A stretch of DNA of 64,000 bases from assembly GCA_035444285.1 (NCBI GenBank), contig DAOMOK010000017.1:1-64000 (forward strand), written 5' to 3'. Of the stretch, positions 49,233 through 58,926 are shown in pieces; position 1 is the first letter of the stretch; every line of letters starts with the position of its first letter. The position numbers were made by a program, and so were the translations under genes. Source of the stretch: CAADGU01 sp035444285. Lineage in GTDB: Bacteria; Chloroflexota; Anaerolineae; Promineifilales; Promineifilaceae. The notes under the pieces were generated by a model. It searched no databases and was not told where the DNA came from. It was given only the letters and a program-made list of their open reading frames with translations.

Positions 49233-50198
49233 TTACAACTGCCAAAGGGAAGCGGTGACGGCCCCCACACAAATAGCTGCCAACAGCACCAACAGGTAGA
49301 TATTGGAGGCCATGAACATGGCGCGGGCGTTTAGGGGGGAGGGGTCCTGGATAAGCTGCACATTACGCCAGAACAAAACGGCCGTAACCCACAGCGTTGG
49401 TAGCAAATAGACGATGCCCAACGTGGGCAGCAGCGCCAGCAGCAGCCCACCCAAACAGGTGGGAAACGTGTGCAGCATCACCCACCAGGCCGCGCCACGC
49501 GGTGTGGTATGCACCGGCAGCATGGGCACGTCAGAGCGGGCATATTCGTCACGGTAAAGCAAAGCCAGGCTCCAGAAATGGAATGGCGTCCAGAGAAATA
49601 GGATCAGTGCCAGCACCAAAGCGCCAGGGTCATTCCAATTACCGGCGGCGGCGCTGCCCGTAAGCACGGCGGCGCTGCCGGCTGCCCCACCAATAACGAT
49701 ATTGAGCAATGTACGCGGCTTCAGCCAGATGGTATAGATGCCCACATAGATAAAAGCGCCCAGCAGCAGGAAAAAAGTCATGGCGGGGTTACTGGTAAAC
49801 ACAAGCAAGGAGGGGATGAGGATGAGGGCCACCCCTATTACGGGCACCCACTGTGGATTCTCGATGTCGCCATTTACCAACGGCCGTTGCCGTGTCCGAC
49901 CCATATGCCCATCTGTATGCCGTTCCCAATACTGGTTGATGGCCGATGATCCTGCCGCAGCCATGCCGCCACACAACCAGACCAGCAGCAAGGCGCCTAA
50001 ACCAGGCCAACCACCGGCGGCAATAAACGCACCGGCTGTCGCCGCCATGAGCAGCAGAAAGACGATGCGCAGTTTGAACAGAACCGTTACCAGACGCAGC
50101 CATTCACGCCAGCTTCGGCGGGCAACTAAAATGTCATTATTCATCGGGGATGATAAGGGGAAGTTGTGTTTCTTTTGTTCAGGCTTGGATAGAGCCAT
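49233..50198 (-). CDS. ctaB: Protoheme IX farnesyltransferase (heme o synthase)
   Basis: CtaB attaches a farnesyl group to heme b to make heme o for terminal oxidases. The 321-aa UbiA-family protein has about nine helices. The Asp-rich motif is NQYWERHTDGHMGRTRQRPL (the family consensus is N-x-x-D-x-x-x-D-x-x-M-x-R-T-x-R-R-P-L; here the first Asp is replaced). FLWTPFHFWSLALLYRDEYARSDVPMLPVHTTPRG is the second signature. GAGG lies 6 nt before the ATG at 50198. Other cytochrome oxidase genes are not in the window. The 245-bp gap upstream holds only promoter-like DNA. Confidence 0.92.
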   Translation of the reverse strand: MALSKPEQKKHNFPLSSPMNNDILVARRSWREWLRLVTVLFKLRIVFLLLMAATAGAFIAAGGWPGLGALLLVWLCGGMAAAGSSAINQYWERHTDGHMGRTRQRPLVNGDIENPQWVPVIGVALILIPSLLVFTSNPAMTFFLLLGAFIYVGIYTIWLKPRTLLNIVIGGAAGSAAVLTGSAAAGNWNDPGALVLALILFLWTPFHFWSLALLYRDEYARSDVPMLPVHTTPRGAAWWVMLHTFPTCLGGLLLALLPTLGIVYLLPTLWVTAVLFWRNVQLIQDPSPLNARAMFMASNIYLLVLLAAICVGAVTASLWQL

Positions 50199-50443
50199 GA
50201 GCGCCTCAATACAATATCTGTTGAATCTGGGTTGCTTTTCTGCACTTAAATTGTAACAAGATTCACAAACACAGCCAACCAGATTTCAGGCACAGTCCAA
50301 TACCAGGTTGAGTTCATCCTGGCATAGCAAAAAAGTAACAAACGACAACTCCCTCATGGTTCGTTTGCGGTATACTCAGGCTTACCTTTGGCTCAATCTC
50401 TGACACGGAGCCATGCTATGTTCAAAATAAGGAGAAAAATCAA

Positions 50444-51490
50444 ATGTCTGCCCCCACTTTACCTGGAATTACTTCCAAAATGTTGCCCACAGCCCGTTTA
50501 AACACCCACGTCTTGTTGCGTGGATCACAGGACGGCGTTCCAGTCGTTTTCATTCATGGTAACTTCTCATCCGCCACCTATTGGGAAGAGACGATGCTGG
50601 CTATGCCCGATGACTATTTCTGTATCGCCCCAGACCTGCGTGGTTACGGCGACAGCGAAGATTTGCTGGTGGATGCCAGCCGGGGCGCGCGCGACTGGGC
50701 CGATGACCTGAAAGCTCTGTCTGATGTCTTTGGAAACCGACCAGCGCATCTGGTGGGTTGGTCACTGGGTGGTGGCGTCATCATGCAATTCCTGCTGGAT
50801 TATCCCCAACTGGTCGCCTCGCTGACGCTGGTCAACCCTATTAGCCCGTATGGTTTTGGCGGCACGAAAGGGCTGGATGGCGTTCCCTGTTATGAGGACT
50901 GCGCCGGTTCTGGCGGCGGGGTGGTGAACCCAGAGTTTATCCGCCGCATCAAAGAAGGGGATCGCAGCGCCGACGACCCCAACTCGCCACGGAATGTGAT
51001 TAAAGCGTTTTACTATAAAGCGCCGTTTCAGGCGGCCCGTGAGGAAGAGTTCTTGACGGCCGCTTTACTGCAAAGGACGGGTGATGATCGTTACCCCGGT
51101 GATATGATCCCTTCCGCCAATTGGCCTAACGTGGCCCCCGGCCAATACGGCCCCATTAACGCCACCAGCCCCAGGTATTTCAACGTCAGCGCCATAGCTC
51201 AATCGCCGCACAAACCGCCCATTCTTTGGGTGCGCGGCGACAGCGATATGATCGTGGCCGACAATTCGTTTTTTGACATGGGCACGTTGGGGCAACTGGG
51301 TTATGTGCCCGGCTGGCCCGGCGCCGATGTCTACCCACCGCAACCCATGGTGTCCCAAACGCGGACGGTGCTGGAGCAATATCAGGCCAACGGCGGTGCA
51401 TACCGTGAAGTGGTCATCGCCGATGCCGCTCACAGTCCCCACATTGAAAAACCATCGGCATTTATGCAGGCTTTATTGGCCCATTTATAA
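50444..51490 (+). CDS. Alpha/beta-fold hydrolase
   Basis: A 348-aa hydrolase with AAGGAG 9 nt before the ATG. FIHGNFSSATYWEE is the oxyanion-hole strand, GWSLGGGVIMQFL the nucleophile elbow (Ser), and AAHSPHIEKP the C-terminal catalytic His region. The cap region (about 155-270) includes YEDCAGSGGGVVNPEFIRRI and many Pro/Gly turns. This resembles lipase/esterase relatives, but the substrate is not deducible. It is followed by a remnant of an NTF2-like gene. Confidence 0.85.
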   Translation: MSAPTLPGITSKMLPTARLNTHVLLRGSQDGVPVVFIHGNFSSATYWEETMLAMPDDYFCIAPDLRGYGDSEDLLVDASRGARDWADDLKALSDVFGNRPAHLVGWSLGGGVIMQFLLDYPQLVASLTLVNPISPYGFGGTKGLDGVPCYEDCAGSGGGVVNPEFIRRIKEGDRSADDPNSPRNVIKAFYYKAPFQAAREEEFLTAALLQRTGDDRYPGDMIPSANWPNVAPGQYGPINATSPRYFNVSAIAQSPHKPPILWVRGDSDMIVADNSFFDMGTLGQLGYVPGWPGADVYPPQPMVSQTRTVLEQYQANGGAYREVVIADAAHSPHIEKPSAFMQALLAHL

Positions 51491-51554
51491 TGGAATGGCG
51501 CATCCCCAAGATGCGCCATTCCGGGCCAAGTGGTCAATCTGTCTACCATTTGCA

Positions 51555-51782
51555 ATGAAGAGAAAAAACCATGAACCCAAAATCATTGATGCCACATTTG
51601 CCTTTCAAGACGGCAAAATCATGCGGCATCAGGATCACTTTGATTTGTGGCCTTGGGCGCGCCTGGCGTTGGGGTCGGTGGGCATTGTGTTGCGTTGGAG
51701 TCCACCCATTCAGAATAAAGTACGCGCCACTAGCATGGGTGGACTGAAGAAATTTATAACCGACCATCAGGAATACCAATAA
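51555..51782 (+). pseudogene. NTF2/SnoaL-like protein, C-terminal remnant
   Basis: 75 codons read IIDATFAFQDGKIMRHQDHFDLWPWARLALG, then QNKVRATSMGGLKKFI. This matches the second half of a SnoaL-like NTF2 protein, but the N-terminal half is absent; the upstream DNA is the end of the hydrolase gene. It is probably a truncated gene. The rest of the 318-bp gap (51491-51808) shows no other feature. Confidence 0.55.
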
Positions 51783-51808
51783 AGGTTAAATGTTAAGTAG
51801 CATCATTC

Positions 51809-54751
51809 ATGCTCAATAAACTCAATCAGTGGTTGATCACTGAGCAAGTATCAGAAACGATCATTTGCCAGCAAAAGCCATTTGTTCACAATATGCTGGT
51901 GGGGATGCTGGTTGCCAATCTTCTAGGTATTCCCATTTCGCTGGCGATTGGTGAGTCGTGCCCAAACTGCTATTTGCTGATCGTAGCCCACTTATCCCTG
52001 GAGATTATTCTTCTGGGGGCGTTGTGGTTGCTGCAACACGGCCGTTTCCAACTATCCATCTTTGTTATGGTAAACGGTTTTTTGGTGGCGTTTGCCCTTT
52101 ACATGCTGCCATTGGGAGCGCAGAATGCTTGGGTATTCATCATCTTCGTCATTCCCATTACACTGGCTGGTCTGCTTCTCAGACGGCGCGCCCTCTTGTC
52201 TGTTCTTGGCATATGTATCCTGATGGTAGCCGGCCTTATTCTGCTGCCCGCCTTTTTCCCAGCACGCTATGTTACTTCCCCATTGCCAGATATTTCTCCG
52301 ATTGTATTGTTGAGCTTGTTCACATTGGTATTTTCGTTAGCCACCTTTTTCCTGGATCGGTTCAGTGAGGCGCTGCGAACAGCGTTGGCAAAGACTACCC
52401 GCCGTGAAGAGGAACTGGCCCATAACTATGCCATACTGGAACAAGAGATTGTGGAACGGCAGAAGGTCGAGTTGAGACTGCGCCAGAGTGAACACTTTCT
52501 GGCTCAACTCAACGACATTACCCATGCGGCGCTTTCAGCGCAGAGCCTGCCCGATATTCTGCAAACATTGGCAGATCGTCTGAGCGAGTTGTTTGCTGCC
52601 GAAGATTGTTTTCTCACGCTCTGGGATGAGAAAAACCGGCTGGCGCGGGCGGGTGCTGCTTCCGGGTTGATGCGTGACACAATTCGTGAAGTGAAGGCGG
52701 ATCCGGGAGAAATGACCATAACAGAATCAGTGCTGATGACGGGCCATGCGCTGCTCATTGACGATGTTCACAACACGCCATACATCAGCGCGCAGGTTGC
52801 CAGTTTCTTCCCTAATCATTCACTGCTCGGTTTACCGCTGATTGCTGGTGGACACAAAATGGGCGCAGCCATCATTGTTATCGGTCATCCACGTGAATTC
52901 AGCCGAGAGGATGTGGCTCGTGGTGAACAGGTAGCCGCCCAAATTGCCCTGGCTATCGTCAGAATGCAATTGCTCACAGATGCCCAACTGCGCGTGGATG
53001 AAACCGAAACCTTGCGCCAGGCTGGGGCCGCCGTTGCTTCAACTTTGGAACGAGATGAGATTGTTGATCTGATTTTGCAGCAATTGGCGCGGGTGGTGCC
53101 GTATACCAGTGCGTCGGTGCAATTGTTAGATGACGATCACCTGGAAATTATGGGTGGCCGTGGCTGGTCTGATCCCTTGTCGGTACTTGGTATGCGTTTT
53201 CCTATTCCGGGTGATAACCCCAATACGATTGTTATTCAGGAGAAACGGCCGTATGTTCTGACACAAGCGCCCACAGCCCACAAACCATTCCAGAGTCAGC
53301 CGCACGACCACATCCGTTCCTGGTTGGGTGTTCCGCTCATCGTGCGTGACCGGGTAATGGGCATGATTGCTGTGGACAGTGACAATGACAGCTTTTTCAC
53401 AAGCGACCACATTCGTCTGGTGAGCGCCTTTGCCGACCAGGTGGCTATCACCCTGGAAAATGCACGGTTATTTGTAGAAACTCGGCGCCAGGTAGAGGAG
53501 CAAACATTCCTGGTGCAGACGGCTGCCATGCTGCGCACGGCCGTGACCACCACCGAAATTGCCACTCTTCTGGCACAAAAAGCGGCCGAAGTCGCCGTTC
53601 AGGCCTTTGGCTCTATATTTTTGCTCGACTCTGCAAGCGGCGATTATATCTCTCAGGGATGGTTTATGGCGGGCAATGAGTATCGAGAAAGTGCAGAAGA
53701 GCAACTGCGTCACCATCCCGGACAAGGTATTACCGGGCACGTGGCTCTTACCGGCCAGGTCTACATGGTTGAAGATTTACACCATGACCCAATTGCTATT
53801 ATTTTGCCTGACGAAGTTGAGCGGTTGCAAACCATTCACAGTGGTATTAGCCTGCCATTGCAGGCAGAAAAACAGGTCATTGGCGTCTTGCATGTATGGA
53901 TTCGGGAGAAGCGCAAATTTACTGAGTCGGAAGTTCGCCTGCTGTCCGCCCTGGCGGAAATGGCCGGCAGCGCCCTGCATCGCGCGGTGGTGTTAGAGAC
54001 GCTGGAAGAGCGGGTGCGCGAGCGCACGGCCGAATTATCGGCTGCTAATGCACGCTTAAGAGAGCTGGACTGGCTCAAATCAAAATTTGTGAGTGATGTA
54101 TCGCATGAATTACGCACGCCGGTGACAAATCTACAACTTTATCTTGATCTCCTGGGGCACGCCGATTCCGACAAACATGATAAATATCTGTCCATTCTGC
54201 AAAGTCAGACAAACCGACTACGACACCTGATTGAACGCATCCTTGACCTGTCGCGTCTGGACAAAAATGACAGAGCGTTGGATTTTGCCCTGGTTGACCT
54301 GAACGAGGTGCTGCAAGAAGTGGTGATTGCCCATGAGCCACAGGCCATTGCGGCCGGATTGGAATTACGCTTTGAACCAGCCCCCTCCTTGCCATTGGTG
54401 CCAGGGAATCAAAGCCAGTTAATTCAGGTCGCATCCAATCTGGTGGCGAATGCCATTCATTACACACCATCCGGTTTTATTCATGCGCGTACCATGAGCA
54501 AGGGCCAGCAGGTGTGTTTCGAGGTGGAAGATACGGGTGTGGGGATTTCGCCAGAGGAACGGCCGTACATCTTTGATCGCTTCTACCGTGGCGAGCGTGT
54601 TGCCAGTACCAATATCCCCGGTACAGGTTTAGGCCTGGCAATCGTGCAGGAAATTGTGGAAATGCATGGTGGTCAGATAGAAGTAGAAAACCGGATGGGG
54701 TGCGGTACAATATTTCGGGTATGCCTAAAATGTGACCTTGCAAGTAACTGA
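51809..54751 (+). CDS. Hybrid sensor histidine kinase with membrane sensor and GAF domains
   Basis: A 980-aa kinase. Five to six helices (about 20-190) form the membrane part. A coiled coil leads to three GAF domains (roughly 230-390, 410-560 and 580-740), e.g. LSELFAAEDCFLTLWDEKNR and SWLGVPLIVRDRVMGMIAVDS. A second coiled coil precedes HisKA with FVSDVSHELRTPVTNLQLYLDLL (His at about residue 764). The HATPase has NLVANAIHYTP, VEDTGVGISPEERPYIFDRFYRG and GTGLGLAIVQEIVEMHGG. No receiver domain is present. The STAND-BTAD regulator gene starts 58 bp downstream, and the two may work together (inference). The start at 51809 lacks a clear ribosome site. Confidence 0.92.
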   Translation: MLNKLNQWLITEQVSETIICQQKPFVHNMLVGMLVANLLGIPISLAIGESCPNCYLLIVAHLSLEIILLGALWLLQHGRFQLSIFVMVNGFLVAFALYMLPLGAQNAWVFIIFVIPITLAGLLLRRRALLSVLGICILMVAGLILLPAFFPARYVTSPLPDISPIVLLSLFTLVFSLATFFLDRFSEALRTALAKTTRREEELAHNYAILEQEIVERQKVELRLRQSEHFLAQLNDITHAALSAQSLPDILQTLADRLSELFAAEDCFLTLWDEKNRLARAGAASGLMRDTIREVKADPGEMTITESVLMTGHALLIDDVHNTPYISAQVASFFPNHSLLGLPLIAGGHKMGAAIIVIGHPREFSREDVARGEQVAAQIALAIVRMQLLTDAQLRVDETETLRQAGAAVASTLERDEIVDLILQQLARVVPYTSASVQLLDDDHLEIMGGRGWSDPLSVLGMRFPIPGDNPNTIVIQEKRPYVLTQAPTAHKPFQSQPHDHIRSWLGVPLIVRDRVMGMIAVDSDNDSFFTSDHIRLVSAFADQVAITLENARLFVETRRQVEEQTFLVQTAAMLRTAVTTTEIATLLAQKAAEVAVQAFGSIFLLDSASGDYISQGWFMAGNEYRESAEEQLRHHPGQGITGHVALTGQVYMVEDLHHDPIAIILPDEVERLQTIHSGISLPLQAEKQVIGVLHVWIREKRKFTESEVRLLSALAEMAGSALHRAVVLETLEERVRERTAELSAANARLRELDWLKSKFVSDVSHELRTPVTNLQLYLDLLGHADSDKHDKYLSILQSQTNRLRHLIERILDLSRLDKNDRALDFALVDLNEVLQEVVIAHEPQAIAAGLELRFEPAPSLPLVPGNQSQLIQVASNLVANAIHYTPSGFIHARTMSKGQQVCFEVEDTGVGISPEERPYIFDRFYRGERVASTNIPGTGLGLAIVQEIVEMHGGQIEVENRMGCGTIFRVCLKCDLASN

Positions 54752-54808
54752 ACCGGTGTTGTCATGCGTGGCAATTCAATAGCCGCCAACTGTTTTCTTT
54801 GAGATGGC

Positions 54809-57800
54809 ATGTACCAGCACAGCTTAATTGTCCGTACCAAATTAGCGCCACCGCGACCGCAGAAATATACGCTGCCCCGGCCACGCCTGACACAGCGTTT
54901 GCTGGAAGCGCGTGACTACCGCCTGACCATCGTGCAGGCAGGCACCGGTTATGGCAAGAGTACCGCTCTGGCCGCCCTGGCTGGTGAACCACTTTTCCTG
55001 ATCTGGTATCGTCTGGATGCTGAAGATAGGGACCCCCAGCGGTTTCTGACCCATTTGCTGCATGGTTTTGCGGCGGCCCTGCCGGGTTTGTCTGATGCAC
55101 CGCTGGCGGTTTTGGAGGAGTGGAGTGGTAATCGCGCGGTGATGCCCTGGACGGCCGTTGTTGACAGCCTCATCAATGAATGTGCCCGCGCCATTCCCCC
55201 AGGCCATCCACTCTTCCTGGCGCTGGACGATGTCCACCAATTGCAGCACACTGGTGACTCCATTCTGATCCTCGACCGCCTCACCGGCCTGGCGCCTGAT
55301 AATCTGCATATCATCCTGGCGACACGCCACCCCATTACCATGCCCACCTTGCTGAACTGGCGCGTGAAGGGCGAGGTGTTGGAGATTGAGCAGGCCGAAC
55401 TGGCCTTCACCCCGGTGGAAATTGACGCCCTCTTTCGCACCCGCTACGGCCACGACCTGACGCTGGAACAGGCGGCGCTGCTGGTGGAAAAACTGGAGGG
55501 CTGGCCCATTGCCTTGCAGCTTGTGTGGAAAAATTTGCAAAAAGATAACGGCGCTACCTTTGCCGAAGCAGTGGCTCAGCTATCCGGCTCTACCGGCGAC
55601 CTGTTTACCTATCTCACCCAGGAAGTGCTGGCCCAACAACCGCCTGACATTCAGGTTTTTTTGCGCCTCACTTCTGTTTTGCGCCAGATGACGGCCGTAC
55701 GGTGCGATTACCTGCGCCACGCCCATGATAGCCAGCAAATCTTGAGTTACCTGTTGGAAAATGGCTTGTTTGTGGTAGATGCCGGTGAAGGGCAGGTGCG
55801 TTATCATCGCCTGTTCCGCGAACTATTGACGCAGCAATTGGCCCCCGGCGAAGCGCAGGTAGCGCACCGGCGGGCTGCCGGATACGCCCAAAAACACGGT
55901 GAAGAGGAAACGGCCGTTTACCACTGGTTTCAGGCGTCCGCTTTTGAAGAAGCAGCCTTGCTCCTCAGCGCCCTGGGGCAGGAGATGTTGCGTGTGGGCC
56001 GGTTAGATACATTGGCCGGTTGGATAGGCGCTTTGCCGGCTGATACGCTGGCCAATCACCCCGCACTGCTTACCTATCTGGGTGATATTGCCCGGCTGCA
56101 TAGCCGTTTTGAGGCAGCGTTGGGCTGGTACCAGCAGGCCGAACAGCGCAGCCGTCTGCTAAATAACATTCCGGCGTTGGGCCAGGCATTACGCGGCCAG
56201 GCCCGCGTCTATCTGGACACGGTGAATCCCAACCAGGCGGCGCAGCTCTTGCAGGAGGCGCTGCGCCTGGCTGATGGGCAGGATGACCGGGAAAGCCGTG
56301 CCCGGCTCAATGAGTTACTCTCTGAAAACTTGTTGAATCTGGGCCGGGCCGAAGAAGCCCAACAGTATCAGGTACAGGTGCGGGAACTGCGCCAGGAGGG
56401 GCCAAGCCAGGTGGAACTGCCGGTACGGATTTTGCTGCGCACCGGGCGGCTGGCAGAGGCGCGGCGATTGTTGGAAGAACAGGCGGAAAAGGAGCGGCGA
56501 GAGCCGGTTTTGCGGCCACGCGCCCACCGCGAAACGCTGCTGTTGTTGTCGCTCATTCTGGCTTACCAGGGTGAACAAGAGCTGGCAATGCAAACGGCCG
56601 TAGAAGGCACCGAACGAGGCCGGGCGTTACATTCAGATTTTGTCACGGCCGTAGGCTACATGCGCCAGGGGCACGCCTGGACGTTGCTCAAAAATGAGAC
56701 CGGCTATCACCAGGCGGTGCGCTGCCATGAAGAAGCTATCCGTTTCAGCGATAAGTTAGACGTGCCCCGACTCAAAGTAGAGGCCAGTTGGGGGTTGTGC
56801 CAGGCGCATGGTTTTCGTGGCGACCTGGACACGGCCAATCAGGTCGCCACCCAGGGCATTGAAATTGCCCGCAGCGCCGGTGATGAATGGATAGAAGCCG
56901 GTATCCGCGTGGTAATGGGCGCCGCTTACGTCCTGGCAAACCGTTACAACGAGGCCGCTGCCTGGTTGGCCCAGGCCAATACCGGCTTTCGCGCCTGTGG
57001 CGACCCGTATGGCGAGGCTGTCACCCGCCTGTGGCAATGTCTGCTCTGGCATCAGACCGGCGACCACGCCCGTCTGGAGCGAGATATAGGCATCTTGCTC
57101 AAGCTGTGCCAGATGCATGGTTATGAAATGCTCTTCTTGCGCCCCACCTTTCTCGGCCCACCAGATATCCACATGTTGGCGCCGCTGCTTCTGTTTGCGC
57201 GTGAATCCGGGCTGGAAAGCGCCACCGCCGAAAACTTGTTGGCACAATTGGGATTGCCTGATCTGGAACTGCATCCAGGCTACCAACTGCGCGTGCAAAC
57301 CTTAGGCGCCTTCCAACTGTGGCGTGGTGTTGAAGAAGTGCCGCACCGCGAGTGGCAGCGCAAAAAAGCGTTGCAGCTTTTTCTGCTGTTCCTCACGCAT
57401 CGCGGGCAGGTGTTGCACCGCGAGCAAATTTGTGACTTGTTGTGGCCGGAAATGAACCCAGATGATGCCGCCCGTGACTTCAAAATTGCCTACAGCGCCA
57501 TGTGCGCTGTGTTGGAACCGGCGCGGAAACGGCACGCGCCTTCTGCCTACATCCTGCGCAAAGGGGTGCGCTATGGACTGCGACCGGAGGCTGATTTGTG
57601 GCTGGATGCGGCCGAATTTGAGCGGCTGTTGGCGCAGGCAGATCGCCTGTTCAAACGAGACCCGGCCACGGCCGTTTCCCTCTATCGGCAGGCGTTAGCT
57701 CTTTATGACGGCGATTATCTGCAAGCCTATCCCTATTACGATTGGGCCAGCGCGGAGCAGGAGCGTTTGCTCACGCTCTATCTGCGGTCATCAGAGCGGC

Positions 57801-58051
57801 TGGCGCAGGCGTTGGCAGCCCAGGCTGCGTGGGCCGAAGTGGCGACGGTGTGCCAGGCCATTCTGTCCCATGATGATTGCTGGGAGGAGGCGTACCGGCT
57901 GCTGATGCTGGCTTATGATGGCCTGGGGAACCGCGCCCAGGCTTTGCAAACCTACGAGCGTTGTCGGGAGACGCTGCAACGCAAGTGGGGAGTAGAGCCA
58001 ATGCCGGATACGGTGCAAATTTACGAAGGGATCCGACAGTCGTCTCCATAA
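54809..58051 (+). CDS. STAND ATPase regulator with C-terminal winged helix and BTAD (SARP/MalT-like)
   Basis: A 1080-aa transcription regulator. The N-terminus KLAPPRPQKYTLPRPRLTQRLLEA and the P-loop GTGYGKST (45-52) are those of MalT-type STAND ATPases, with a Walker B-like LFLALDDVHQL. TPR-like helical repeats span about 400-800. The C-terminal ~250 residues consist of an OmpR-like winged helix (LQTLGAFQLWRGVEEVPHREWQRKKALQLFLLFLTHRGQ) and a bacterial transcriptional activator domain ending CRETLQRKWGVEPMPDTVQIYE. Ligand-triggered oligomerisation on ATP would activate target promoters. The inducer is unknown. It follows the GAF histidine kinase gene. Confidence 0.9.
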   Translation: MYQHSLIVRTKLAPPRPQKYTLPRPRLTQRLLEARDYRLTIVQAGTGYGKSTALAALAGEPLFLIWYRLDAEDRDPQRFLTHLLHGFAAALPGLSDAPLAVLEEWSGNRAVMPWTAVVDSLINECARAIPPGHPLFLALDDVHQLQHTGDSILILDRLTGLAPDNLHIILATRHPITMPTLLNWRVKGEVLEIEQAELAFTPVEIDALFRTRYGHDLTLEQAALLVEKLEGWPIALQLVWKNLQKDNGATFAEAVAQLSGSTGDLFTYLTQEVLAQQPPDIQVFLRLTSVLRQMTAVRCDYLRHAHDSQQILSYLLENGLFVVDAGEGQVRYHRLFRELLTQQLAPGEAQVAHRRAAGYAQKHGEEETAVYHWFQASAFEEAALLLSALGQEMLRVGRLDTLAGWIGALPADTLANHPALLTYLGDIARLHSRFEAALGWYQQAEQRSRLLNNIPALGQALRGQARVYLDTVNPNQAAQLLQEALRLADGQDDRESRARLNELLSENLLNLGRAEEAQQYQVQVRELRQEGPSQVELPVRILLRTGRLAEARRLLEEQAEKERREPVLRPRAHRETLLLLSLILAYQGEQELAMQTAVEGTERGRALHSDFVTAVGYMRQGHAWTLLKNETGYHQAVRCHEEAIRFSDKLDVPRLKVEASWGLCQAHGFRGDLDTANQVATQGIEIARSAGDEWIEAGIRVVMGAAYVLANRYNEAAAWLAQANTGFRACGDPYGEAVTRLWQCLLWHQTGDHARLERDIGILLKLCQMHGYEMLFLRPTFLGPPDIHMLAPLLLFARESGLESATAENLLAQLGLPDLELHPGYQLRVQTLGAFQLWRGVEEVPHREWQRKKALQLFLLFLTHRGQVLHREQICDLLWPEMNPDDAARDFKIAYSAMCAVLEPARKRHAPSAYILRKGVRYGLRPEADLWLDAAEFERLLAQADRLFKRDPATAVSLYRQALALYDGDYLQAYPYYDWASAEQERLLTLYLRSSERLAQALAAQAAWAEVATVCQAILSHDDCWEEAYRLLMLAYDGLGNRAQALQTYERCRETLQRKWGVEPMPDTVQIYEGIRQSSP

Positions 58052-58061
58052 GGTTGTCCTC

Positions 58062-58472
58062 TCAGGGTAGTTTTAGCAAGCGTATGAACCCGGCCTGTTC
58101 AAAGTGTTTATCGGCCGTCAACGCTTCCCGCGCCCCAAATTGTTGCATAATGACGAAGGATGAACAATCGGTTAAGCCCCAGGCTTGATCTGGGCGGGTC
58201 TGGAACAATACGATGGCTTCGGCCAATAGATCTGGATTGACATGAACGATCTCAATCCGGCTGTCAGCCTGTATTTGTCGCAAAGCCTGGATGCCTAATT
58301 GTCGCTGCGGTGGCCTGGACAGGGCATTGCCCAGCTCAAATAACACGGCGTCACTCGTAATAAAGGGAGGTTTTGCTATTGTAGCCAGTGCTTGGGCAGC
58401 CTGATGGTACTTGTCACGGTTGTTTACCAGCGCCAAAAAGTAGCTGGTGTCAATAAAAATCGCTGGTCTCAT
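58062..58472 (-). CDS. VapC-type PIN-domain toxin
   Basis: A 136-aa PIN nuclease. The catalytic acidic residues are present: D8 in FIDTSYFLAL, E46 in DAVLFELGNAL, D102 in LTDCSSFVIM and D121 in ALTADKHFEQAGF. This set coordinates Mg2+ for RNA cleavage, usually of tRNA or rRNA. Its ATG overlaps the antitoxin stop codon as ATGA. Unlike the remnant at 2479 it is intact. Confidence 0.92.
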   Translation of the reverse strand: MRPAIFIDTSYFLALVNNRDKYHQAAQALATIAKPPFITSDAVLFELGNALSRPPQRQLGIQALRQIQADSRIEIVHVNPDLLAEAIVLFQTRPDQAWGLTDCSSFVIMQQFGAREALTADKHFEQAGFIRLLKLP

Positions 58473-58783
58473 AACTTATCAACGCTGTACAGGTAATGGT
58501 CATGTTGCTCAGCCAGGTCATCAACGCCTAAATCCTGTGCCATTTCAGCCAAAGCCAGAAAACTGTTTTGTTCAGTAGCAGCCATTACCTCAGCTTGTGA
58601 TTGTTGCTGTTTTAATTCTTTCAATTCGTCAAGGAGTGATTCGTATTTATCGTAATCTACCAACACGGCCGTGGGACGGCCGTGTTGGGTAATGTAGATA
58701 ACATCACTGCCCTCATGGAGGGTCTTGACGACCTGGCCGACCTGACGGCGCAAATCGCTTATTGGGATGATATTTGTACTCAT
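58469..58783 (-). CDS. Phd/YefM-family antitoxin
   Basis: A 104-aa antitoxin. The N-terminus IIPISDLRRQVGQVVKTLHEGSDVIYITQHGRPTAVLVDYDKYESLLDEL is a classic Phd/YefM DNA-binding domain. The C-terminus neutralises the PIN toxin encoded by the overlapping downstream gene. I used the ATG at 58783, preceded by AAAGAGA; the longer frame runs into the divergent acyl-CoA ligase gene. Two ACGGCCGT copies sit 2 bp apart at 58668-58684. The pair probably represses its own promoter in the 58784-58926 gap. Confidence 0.9.
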   Translation of the reverse strand: MSTNIIPISDLRRQVGQVVKTLHEGSDVIYITQHGRPTAVLVDYDKYESLLDELKELKQQQSQAEVMAATEQNSFLALAEMAQDLGVDDLAEQHDHYLYSVDKL

Positions 58784-58926
58784 ATTTTGTCTCTTTTTCT
58801 CTTTTGACTCTTGTTTTGTACCGATTTTAGCGCCAAAAGTATAACACAAATCCATACGAGCCAATACTGTTACTGGTTCGTAACTTGCCTGTGTTAGTAT
58901 GCACCCACGAAGAGGAGATGGGGCAT

